Origin: Haliclona indistincta
Taxonomy: Eukaryota > Porifera > Demospongiae > Haplosclerida > Chalinidae
Direction of reading: 5' to 3'
NCBI GenBank assembly: GCA_964017065.1
Contig: OZ024784.1
Location: forward strand, 6,243,152-6,307,151
DNA: 64,000 bases
In this document: piece after piece, positions 46,481 to 55,621 of the stretch
How positions within the stretch are numbered: the stretch's first letter is position 1
How the letters are laid out: each line of letters begins with the position of its first letter
The notes under the pieces: generated by a model
What the model saw: only the letters and a program-made list of their open reading frames with translations
Told to the model about the DNA's origin: nothing
Database searches by the model: none
Program-made: the position numbers and the translations under genes

Positions 46481-48942
46481 ATGAATTCTCTGGTAACTGG
46501 AGCTGTTTTTGTATTTATATTCTGTCAGAAAGGTTTGTGCAGGCACATCTTGCTAAGCACCTGTATTACTCCAGCTCGTCCTCTGTACAGGCTTTACAGT
46601 TACACCTCCAGAAGAATGCTATGGAGAGATACATTTTCTACCGTCCACCAATCGCTCCAATTCAGATCCTCATAGATCACCGTACAATAACGTGACACTC
46701 TGGATTGTGTTCAATTCAACCACGTTTGGTGGAATTTCTCCTTTCGAATGGACTTACTGTCCTGTGCCCAATGCGAATCTACCTGGTCAACTGCAACACA
46801 TCGGTGGAGTAATGTATAATGCTAGCCTTCAAGTTAATTTAACACCTCCAGTCGATTTTGGTCGGTATGTGGTGAAGGTCAACAACAAACTGTTAGAAAC
46901 ATTTGTTGTAACGAGAAATCCTCCGTGTTTCAATCAAAAAGTTCAACTGAGGAACATTACATCTCCTGCTGTGGTTCCTAGCTTGCCTGGAAGAAATATA
47001 ACCGTATCATGTTATCTCAGTGGAGACGCTCATGATCCTAGCTTGGTTGTCATGTGGAAAAATTCCAAAAAGAAAGAATGTAATTCTCCTTTCTTTCACA
47101 ATCATAAAAAATTTAATGACACATCCTGTACATTTTACTATCAATTAGAAATAGTAAATGCCACTTCTAAAATGTCTGACAACTATACCTGTGATATTTA
47201 CCAAAATAGCGATCTCTTATCATCCATGAAAACAGAACTATGTAAGTCACAAGTGTTACTATGTTGGCAAAAATTCTATTATTTTTATAGCTATTATTGA
47301 TTTGCCACGATTCATCCACTATCCAAGAACTTGTCAATACAGAGTGGCTGATCCAGTGTCTCTGACCTATGTTATACAAGGAGAGAGAGTTTATGTTAAC
47401 CCAAAGCTCACAATCAATGGAACTGAACAACTTGATAAGTATTGTCAGTCTCTGAGTCACTGCAATGTCACCATTGCTGAGAACCAAGGGCTTCTTCAGC
47501 TAAGTCTAAACATTGCTGAAAGAACTCTACAACCAGCCTCATACATAGTCAAAGTATGTGCTTACCTCAATAGTGAAACAGTATCAAAGAGTTACGCTGA
47601 AGAGTATAATACTGATCCTATCTGCAAAGAATTGACTCTAATTGTTCAAAATGGTTAGTGCTTATATTAATAATAATAATAACCAGTTAAAGCACTTTTG
47701 CGAGGGAATTATTGTGGCCAGGATAGTATACAGCATGAGGCAAAGCCGAGTACTGTATCAGCATCAAGACCATGCCTGTGATATTATTTCCATCCATTTG
47801 CAATATGGAACTGGCATTGTCTTTGATACGCTCACCGCAGGGTACTACTAATGACCTGGTTTTGTATGCACCGAAGTAAATCTCATGCATTTTATTCCTA
47901 CTAAAGCTGTTTCCGCACTACAAAGCGGTTTCAATTCGCATTGACTCTGATTCGGATCAAACTGATTCAAGCCACATCGAGCACGTCCGCACTAGAACAA
48001 GATCAAGCAGATTCGAGCCAGTTACTGGCGTCTATCAGGTTATGTGATATCTAAGCGACAGTTTGCTGAAAGCTAAAGAAACTAGCCTAGTTACGTACCA
48101 GTGCAAGCCTGATGTGTCCTACGCCTTGTTTTACTTCCAGCACACACTAGGGCGGTTTTGGTCAGTGCTCAAGTTAGCTGTCTTCACAAAGCACGCCACG
48201 TGATCGAGGCCACACCCAGACTCAATTCAGTTACGATTGACTTGAAACCACATATGAAAGTGGATTGGGATGAATACGCATTGAATCCGGATCCGACCCG
48301 GTTCGAAAATTTTCGTGCAGTGCGGACAGAGCCAAACCGCATTGAAGGCGGTTTCAGCCGCATTGAAGGCGGTTTCAGCCGTGGCCGCACTGGAACACCA
48401 GTGCGGACACGGCTTAAGTTCTATGTAGCAAAAAACCATTCCTATAGTACCTTTCTTGTAATCTCATAGAATGGTTTAGTGGAGGCAGTTTGTGCTAGAT
48501 ATATTATGTTGTAATGTTCCAAGCAGGGACTTGGCGACCTGCTTGCATGTTGTTTTTCTATTCCTGTCTGGGCAATTAGTACCCACAAGATAGTATAGAT
48601 AACAAGGGGGATGTTGTTCCAAATAAGGATGTGGTGGGCTGGGTGCATATCCTCACTGTTTGCATATCTGATGATTTATTGGGCTTCTTATTCTCCCCTT
48701 TCTTTGCAGGAGAGGACAATCAGTGGACTATCAGCACAGCTGCTGCAGCAGCAGGAGCTGGAGTACTGCTACTACTGATCATAGTAACATTGGCTATTAC
48801 TGGAGTTACTTGCTACAGAAAATGGAAAAGAAGAAATGGCTACGTTACTATACCTGGTGAAAGTGTGGAACAACCTGTTCTTGAACCACAGTTTGACTCA
48901 CTTGAAAGAGATGGACCTGTGAAAGGTAATAAACTAGCTTAG
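46481..48942 (+). CDS. Ig-domain membrane receptor without signalling domain
   Basis: Exons 46481-46532, 46591-47241, 47291-47653 and 48710-48942 give 432 residues. A signal peptide (VTGAVFVFIFCQ) is followed by two Ig-like modules: DFGRYVVKV marks the first, and ITVSCYLSG with MSDNYTCDI the second. A third beta-rich module follows (CNVTIAEN, SYIVKVCAYL), with many N-glycosylation sequons. One membrane helix (GVLLLLIIVTLAITGV) is followed by CYRKWKRR and a 40-residue tail ending GNKLA. That ending comes from reading past a GTAATA donor at 48926. Use of the donor would need an exon that lies only beyond the second copy. It is nearly identical to the Ig-SEFIR receptor at 52803 and may act as a decoy. 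Confidence 0.85.
47905..48414. mobile_element. PIF/Harbinger-like non-autonomous element, 510 bp
   Basis: The element begins AGCTGTTTCCGCACT and ends with the inverted counterpart AGTGCGGACACGGCT (13 of 15 matched). TAA flanks both sides (47902-47904 and 48415-48417). The paralogous intron in unit 2 reads CTACTAAGTTC with a single TAA, so the insertion and its 3-bp target duplication are directly visible. It holds two direct copies of a 21-bp block around 48340-48380. No transposase ORF. Confidence 0.9.
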
Positions 48943-49111
48943 CTGACCTAGTCATCTTGCACATTCTTTGGATACATGTAGTTAGCCTCAGGTGTGTGCA
49001 TAAGCTGATTGCCTCGTGTTTGTGTGTATTCATTGCAATGTTTGTAACCATAAATTTTTATATCAGATGTATATCAGAGTGAGATGCCATAAAATTACAT
49101 AAATCAAATGA

Positions 49112-49505
49112 CTAACGTCGCTTAAATCTACGTATGTCACTTTCTGACAACTTATCTGTGAACTTTCCAGCAGCAAATGGTTCGAGCGACTTCACCCTCT
49201 CCTGCCACCAACCATTACCTCTACAAGATGATAACAAAACTTGAGTAACACACCACAGGTGGGTTAATAGATTATCTGATTTTTAATTGCTTTTTTCCTT
49301 TAATGGCATTCCCATTCCTAGTGACTGAATTTCAAACACTTTAACTCACTATATATAACTTAATTACCATCTCCTTTTCGATTTTTTCTTTCTTCTTTCT
49401 GCGTTTTACGACCTGGTAAACTGGTTAAGCACCCTGTCTGGTTTGCGTTTCTTCCAGGATTTCTCACAACCTGATCTTCAAACTTTCGCCTTTCTCTTCC
49501 CTCCA
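49112..49505 (-). pseudogene. remnant of the basic-protein gene
   Basis: Copies of exons 5, 4 and part of 3 of the 42239-43017 gene. Exon 5 has lost several codons (AACTTATCTGTG instead of AACTTGAGTGCTCC), exon 4 is shortened, and exon 3 carries frame-breaking deletions. Exons 1 and 2 and the promoter are deleted, so the original product cannot be made. Confidence 0.85.
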
Positions 49506-49626
49506 ATATAATCTGAGTTATATCACGCATTCCAACATAGCTCAGTTTTTTCTCCTTAGTTTTCTTATCTTTCTGTGACTCACGAGTGACATAAAACTGA
49601 CCCTGCAGCAACCCAGCAAAAGCCAT
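49360..49626 (-). CDS. chimeric ORF: GRXCR N-terminus fused to basic-protein exon 3
   Basis: The deletion in unit 2 joined the first 39 residues of the GRXCR-like gene (start MAFAGLLQGQFYV, through MRDITQI) in frame to ILEGRERRKFEDQVVRN from the basic-protein gene. The frame then shifts and ends after 88 residues. The GRXCR start region, including GCCACGCCC 12 bp before the ATG, is retained. It may simply be a pseudogene product. Confidence 0.5.
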   Translation of the reverse strand: MAFAGLLQGQFYVTRESQKDKKTKEKKLSYVGMRDITQIILEGRERRKFEDQVVRNPGRNANQTGCLTSLPGRKTQKEERKNRKGDGN

Positions 49627-50014
49627 CTCAAATCAAAGGGCGTGGCTCGTTTTCGGTCCAAAGATCACTTCGTGTATATTTGTATACTAACAGCTGTTCA
49701 GTGTTCACAAACTAATTCGCGCCAATTGTATGGCTATAACCACAAGCCCCTGAAAAGCCCTGCTTTGAGGTATCATGGTGTGCAGTGGCGTAGTATTTGA
49801 GGTCTATCGAGGGATCGAGAAGACAAAGATTATTGTTTTGGATTTCTTAAAACGGGAGACAGTGGTACTTACATCAAGATGGACAAAAAAGATTCAGAAG
49901 GAAAATATCAACTGTCGATGACGACCCCCGAGTAAACCTCCTCCTGAGTGTTAGTGGTTATCCTCACTATTATTATTATTATTACTAATCTATTATCATT
50001 GCCAATCGGCAATG

Positions 50015-50209
50015 ATACCGTATAGCAGGAAATTTTCGCAGGAGAAAATTTTCCCAAATGCGCAAGATAGAGGATTTCGCAAATAGTATTTTCGTGAATC
50101 AGCGCTATTGCCCTATCTTTGTCAACCAAAAGACAAGAAATTCGCTGATAATATTTTCGCGAATAACCTGTAATTCGCGAAATTCGCGAAAATTTCCGCT
50201 ATACGGTAT
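50015..50209. mobile_element. MITE with ATACCGTATAGC termini
   Basis: The left end reads ATACCGTATAGCAGGAAATT and the right end is its inverted partner (AATTTCCGCTATACGGTAT), with AAATTTTCGC continuing inward on both sides. About 195 bp, no ORF; absent from the same intron in unit 1. Confidence 0.85.
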
Positions 50210-50365
50210 GTAGGGATGACCTCGAATTAAGATGGCGGCTACTCATGAGTTGTCAGTGTTAGTCTCTTCTTCATCCATTACAGTACTAGCAACTATAATG
50301 TTGTCAAATCATACCTGGTCTTGATATTTTGTTGTCTGCGTCCTCAACCTCTTTAACTATTTTAA

Positions 50366-50799
50366 GGTGGCGGGTGACCAAATTAATGATATTCATGACT
50401 TTGCAAATAGCTGTATTTTTCTAGCCAAGGGTATTCGTGCAGACAGAGTTGCTGTGTGAAGTTTGCTTGCCTATCGATAGGCATCGAATATAGCAAATTT
50501 CAGCAACACAGTGCTAGCCATCATGGAGCGACGAGCTCGTCCTGTGAAGTTTGAGCACGATTGATTGTAACACACTTTTTCTTTAGTTGTGTGAAAGGTA
50601 CGAAACTAAAACTGCTCAAGCAAGCTCATCTGCCATCTGTGCAGGTATTTATGCGATGATTTCGCAGAGCGCTACTCGTACGCTATATTATAGCAACGCG
50701 CGCAGGCTGTGCTGTCTGGCAGCACATAGCTGTAATATCGCGTACGAGTCGTGAATGTGAAAAGTCATGAATATCATTACTTCTGGTATCCCGCCACCT
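50366..50799. mobile_element. MITE with AGGTGGCGGG termini
   Basis: AGGTGGCGGGT...ATGATATTCATGACTTT at the left pairs with AAAGTCATGAATATCAT...CCCGCCACCT at the right, terminal inverted repeats of about 40 bp with small mismatches. Flanked by TTTA on both sides. About 435 bp. Confidence 0.85.
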
Positions 50800-50945
50800 T
50801 TTATTGAATGATTATTCATGTGATTGGTAATATTAAACAACCACACTCCTTACTCTCAAGAGGCTGTGCACCTTCACATCTGCTAGACTAATAACTGCTG
50901 CTCACAGAGTTGTAAAAATGAAATAACATCTAACATAGAATACAA

Positions 50946-51276
50946 TTAATAAAAAAACTGAAAAGTATAGGGATGACTCTTAAAAAAGGAAAGGATCAAG
51001 ATGGGATGATGCTTGCAAAGTAAAGAAACAAGATGGAATAATGCTTGCAAATGTAAAAGTCCCAAGTATCCCTACATCAGCGGCTTGAAGGAGGACGCAG
51101 TCCGATGAAGTAATTGACGGTTGTAAAGGTATAGGAAGAGGATTCCGCATTTGTCAGTTGCACGTCTTCGCAGCAAGCCGCTGAGGCAGGGATACTTGGG
51201 ACTTTTACATTTGCAAGCATTATTCCATCTTGTTCCCTTTAAGAGTCATCCCTACACTTTTAGTTTTTTTATTAAA
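50946..51276. mobile_element. long-armed inverted repeat element
   Basis: The left arm (TTAATAAAAAAACTGAAAAG, then TAGGGATGACTCTTAAA) and right arm (TTTAAGAGTCATCCCTA, then CTTTTAGTTTTTTTATTAA) are inverted copies. The pairing continues inward through GCTTGCAAATGTAAAAGTCC and its reverse complement, so each arm exceeds 80 bp. It would fold into a stable hairpin if transcribed. TAGGGATGAC also occurs at 50210, hinting that the pile is nested. Confidence 0.8.
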
Positions 51277-51870
51277 GCTTTTTACTTTACTTTTATTATT
51301 ATTATTCAGATTTGTTTAAGAAATTGCATGTTGAACTTGAAGACAGTATAGCGTTCACATTTACCAATAAGAAAAACCACGCCAAGTTAGTGGGTAACAT
51401 AGATGACCTTGTAGTTTATGGAATGGTAGGTGCATGGTGGTGGTAATTTTTTAATGCAACATCATTGTTTTTTTGCCACAGACTACATCACTGACTGGTC
51501 CTTGCAGAGAAAGATGGCTCATTAATGGAGGCTGTTCTACTGGAACGAAGCATTTATGTGTTATTGATGATAGCAAGACCCCATATTATTTTTGCATTGA
51601 TGATGATGGAAAGGGCTTTCATCTTAAGAAAGTCTGTGAACAGAATGATGGTGATTTCAGAATTTCTCAAATTTTCTAAGTGGAGTGTCTGAACCAGTGC
51701 AAATCAGCTTCTCTATTCATCATTCTCAACTCTCCTCTAAAATTTCCATCTCTGCCTCTGTACTTTTCATTCTCTTACTCGTAGACTTTTTGTGTTTCTT
51801 CTGTTGCACAATAAAGTACAATCATAGTCTTCTGATGACTACATTATGTATATAATATCATTATTAGTAT

Positions 51871-52727
51871 GGTAACCGCCCCTAACTTCAGACGGTTCCT
51901 AATTCCAGACACTCTACTTTCATACTGCATTTTCAGGAACGCATTGACTTAGTTTAGCCATTTTCACTACGCAGGTAGAGCTATCATAGCAGCATTGTCT
52001 CACCGAGTTTTAAGTACTGAAATTTTAGCAGTGGTGAAGGAATGTTTGAATGTGGGTAGAATTAGCCTTACTAAATAATTGATTAACCCAACACGATTTG
52101 GTTTTGTCCACCAAGCTTAGCTACTGTTGAATCTGTGAGTGATCTTACACGCTGACAGACTTCTATATCACTAAATCTAACTTTTATGTTAGTACTAATA
52201 GCGGCGGAAAAGTCAACTGTTGCTGAAAAATTAGTAAAAATTCGACCTACGTCGATTTCTATCTTATTTTCCACTACTCAGTGTGCTTTTTTGCTAAAAG
52301 CTTTCGTAGCCTTCTATAAAAAAAATCTTATTTTCCACTGCAGTTCTGCAAAGTTATTCAACCACTCACTAGTAATTTCTGTCATGCAAACAGCAGTTAC
52401 AGGGATTTCTACACAAAAATGTTGCTCAATAGTCTAAAGTCAAGCCTGGATTAGTAGTCTTGGCAACTGCAGTGAGTTGAGTGAGTCATGTGAGTCTTTC
52501 ATCGCGTAACATCGAAAGTAACAGTTACTGCTTTGGCAACTTACAGCATACAGGGCCCGCCCCCTAAAATTGAAAAGCGGCAAACAAACCTGCCGCAGCG
52601 CTTGTTTACGAATCGAACAATTACTGCCAGTCTCGTCAAGAAGAAGGCCTGAGGTTTCTACTAAAGTGTAACACCAATTCCCGGAAATTCCGATGATAGC
52701 ACGTGTCTGGAATTAGGGGCGGTAACC
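51871..52727. mobile_element. 857-bp element with GGTAACCGCCCCTAA termini
   Basis: The left end GGTAACCGCCCCTAA pairs with the right end TTAGGGGCGGTAACC (14 of 15). A second inverted block, TTCCAGACAC/GTGTCTGGAA, lies just inside. Unit 1 lacks the element at the matching site near 46409. Internal ORFs (for example 52083-52274 minus) are short and not transposase-like, so it is non-autonomous. Confidence 0.85.
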
Positions 52728-52802
52728 AAGGGATTTTCCCAGGGACTATAAACCCGAGACTAAGCCTGAACGAGAACGAGCAGTCGAGGTGAGATTACAA
52801 CC

Positions 52803-55452
52803 ATGAATTCTGTAGTAACTGGAGCTGTTTTTGTACTTATATTCTGTCAGAAAGGTTTGTGCAGGCACATCTTGCTAAGCACCTGTATTACTCCAGCTCG
52901 TCCTCTGTACAGGCTTTACACAGCCAGTCCCTGAAGAATGCTATGGAGAGAGTCATTTTCTGCCGTCCACCAATCGCTCCAATTTGGATCCTCATAGATC
53001 ACCGTACAATAACGTGACACTCTGGATTGTGTTCAATTCAACCACGTTTGGTGGAATTTCTCCTTTCGAATGGACTTACTGTCCTGTGCCCAATTCGAAT
53101 CTACCTGGTCAACTGCAACACATCGGTGGAGTAATGTATAATGCTAGCCTTCAAGTTAATTTAACATCTCCAGTCGATTTTGGTCGGTATGTGGTGAAGG
53201 TCAACAACAAACTGTTAGAAACATTTGTTGTGACAAGAAATAATCCATGTTTCCATCAAACAGTTCAACTGAGGAACATTACATCTCCTGCTGTGGTTCC
53301 TAGCTTGCCTGGAAGAAATATAACCGTATCATGTTATCTCAGTGGAAACGCTCATGATCCTAGCTTGGTTGTCAAGTGGAAAAACTCCAAAAAGAAAGAA
53401 TTTAATTCTCATTTCTTTCAAAACAATAAATCGAATGACACAGCCTGTACATTTTACTATCAATTAGAAATAGTAAATGCCACATCTGAATTGTCTGACA
53501 ACTATACCTGTGATATTTCCCAAAATAGCAATCCCTTCTTATCCATGAAAACAGAACTATGTAAGTCACAAGTGTTATGTACTATGTTGGCAATAAATCT
53601 ATACAATTATTATTTTTATAGCTATTATTGATTTGCCACGATTCATCCACTATCCAAGAACTTGTCAATACAGAGTGACTGATCCAGTGTCTCTGACCTA
53701 TGTTATACGAGGAGAGAGAGTTTATGTTAACCCAAAGCTCACGATCAACGGAACTGAACAACTTGATAAGTATTGTCAGTCTCTGAGTCACTGCAATGTC
53801 ACCATTGCTGAGAACCAAGGGCTTCTTCAGCTAAGTCTAAACATTGCTGAAAGAACTCTACAACCAGCCTCATACATAGTCAAAGTATGTGCTTACCTCA
53901 ATAGTGAAACAGTATCAAAGAGTTACGCTGAAGAGTATAATACTGATCCTATCTGCAAAGAATTGACTCTAATTGTTCAAAATGGTTAGTGCTTATATTA
54001 ATAATAATAACCAGTTGAAGCACTTTTGTGAGGGAATTATTGTGGCCAGGATAGTATACAGCATGAGGCAAAGCTGAGTACTGTATCAGCATCAAGACCA
54101 TGGCTGTGATATTATTTCCCACCATTTGCAATATGGAACTGGCAGTGTCTTTGATACGCCCACGCAGGGTACTACTAATGACCTGGTTTTGTATGCACCA
54201 AAGTAAATATCATGCATTTTATTCCTACTAAGTTCTATGTAGCAAAAACCATTCCTATAGTACCTTTCTTGTAATCTCATAGAATGGTTTAGTGGAGGCA
54301 GTTTGTGGTAGATATTATAATTATGTTGTTATGTTCCAAGCAGGGACTTGGTTTGGTAATTGGCCTGCTTGTATGTTGTTTTACTTGGAAGTCCTATTCC
54401 TGTTAGTACCCACAGGATAGTATAGATAACAAGGGCAACAAATGAGGGATGTTGTTCCAAAAAAGGATGTGGGCTGGGTGCATATCCTCACTGTTTACAT
54501 ATCTGATGATTTATTGGGCTTCTTATTCTCCCCTTTCTTTGCAGGAGAGAACAATCAGTGGACTATCAGCACAGCTGCAGGAGCTGGAGTGCTGCTACTA
54601 CTGATCATAGTAACATTGGCTATTACTGGAGTTACTTGCTACAGAAAATGGAAAAGAAGAAATGGCTACATTATTATACCTGGTGAAAATGTGGAACAAC
54701 CTGTTCTTGAACCACAGTTTGACTCACTTGAAAGAGATGGACCTGTGAAAGGTAATAAACTAGCTTAGCTGACCTAGTCATCTCACACATTCTTTGGATA
54801 CATGTAGTTAGCCTCAGGTGTGTGCATAAGCTTCATACTTTTTGTGCAAAGAGCTGTCTTTTCTCGAGTTAAATACATGTAATTTTTCTTTAATCTCTCA
54901 GCTCGTGGAAAAGTACTTATCGTATACTACGAGGATTCTCCTGATACTGAAAGTCAGATTGAAGGCTTGTGTGATATACTCAATAAATTATCAAAAGAAT
55001 GCGTTTGTGACTGTGACATAGTTCACAGGACAGAACCAGGTATTGACTGGAACAACTGGACTCAGCGAAAGATACAAGAGGCTAATTTTGTTCTTTTGGT
55101 CTGTTCGAAACAACTCTATGACTGTCTCTCACAGGCTAAAAATTCTCCATTAATACGCACAGCTGTAGCAATGATCAGTGGTGCAGCAATAGCTAACTTG
55201 TGCTCTATGACAGACAGTTCCAAGTTCATTCCAATCTTTCTCAATCAAGATGTTGACCACGATATTGTACCCAACTGTCTAAAAAGCCGCAAGGTCTACA
55301 AGTTGATCACTACTGGTTTGATGGATATTCCATCTGATGGCGTACCTGCTGATGTGTTTCATCGAGCGATACAAGAATATTTCAATCAAAACTTTAGTGA
55401 GACAAAGGATGTGATTGATTTGGTGGAATGCCTCAAACAACTCAGACAATAG
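52803..55452 (+). CDS. Ig-domain receptor with intracellular SEFIR domain
   Basis: Exons 52803-52854, 52913-53560, 53622-53984, 54545-54751 and 54902-55452 give 606 residues. A signal peptide is followed by two Ig-like modules (DFGRYVVKV; VSCYLSG...LSDNYTCDI) and a third beta-rich module, the helix GAGVLLLLIIVTLAITGV at about 365-385, and a basic CYRKWKRR stop-transfer. Residues 424-606 are one exon: KVLIVYYEDSPDTESQIEGL, then WNNWTQRKIQEANFVLLVCS, then KFIPIFLN. This is the SEFIR pattern of IL-17 receptors and their adaptor Act1, which signals by SEFIR-SEFIR contact. Reading through the exon-4 donor instead gives a short form ending GNKLA. A TIR domain is the alternative reading, but the TIR boxes do not fit well. 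Confidence 0.85.
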
Positions 55453-55621
55453 CTATCTAAATATGAATGGTGTGATTGTATTATCCTCCCGAGACCATTA
55501 TACTCATTTTAAATATTTTATTTTTCAACAATAATTATGACAATATTCATGTGTGTTCTCTGACAATAATCAAGTATCTGTTTGACATGACAACAATAAA
55601 AAGCAACAAAAATTCGAAGAA

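Larger units (their letters stand above)
42141..49005. repeat. segmental duplication, unit 1
   Basis: The unit begins with TGATTGCCTTGTG, overlapping the cadherin stop codon, and ends with GTGTGTGCATAAGC in the Ig-receptor intron after the transmembrane exon. The next base starts unit 2 with TGATTGCCTCGTG. Genes inside are the basic protein, DTD1, GRXCR-like, the orphan 168-aa protein and the Ig receptor without SEFIR. Sequence shared with unit 2 is nearly identical by eye outside insertions and deletions. Confidence 0.9.
49775..51679 (+). pseudogene. broken second copy of the orphan 168-aa gene
   Basis: Exon 1 (from ATG 49775) matches 45021-45210 but has a deletion after VFEVYRGIE that shifts the frame and brings an early stop. 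Intron 1 holds about 1.3 kb of MITEs. Exons 2 (51310-51425) and 3 (51482-51679) remain open (DDSKTPYYFCIDDDGKGFH), so decay seems recent or exons 2 and 3 are still used from another start. Confidence 0.8.
49006..54831. repeat. segmental duplication, unit 2
   Basis: It starts at TGATTGCCTCGTG and runs to TGTGTGCATAAGC in the intron before the SEFIR exon. Relative to unit 1 it lacks about 2.07 kb (from the basic-protein exon 3 to GRXCR exon 1, removing DTD1). It has also gained the MITE cluster at 50015-51276 and the element at 51871-52727. Confidence 0.9.

Noticed and set aside
49775..49933. Second orphan gene copy as functional from its first ATG
   Set aside because: A deletion after about 15 codons shifts the frame and leads to an early stop.
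54902..55452. TIR domain reading of the receptor tail
   Set aside because: The order and spacing (KVLIVYYEDSP...WTQRKIQEANFVLLVCS) fit SEFIR better; TIR box 2 and box 3 are not seen. Kept only as an alternative.
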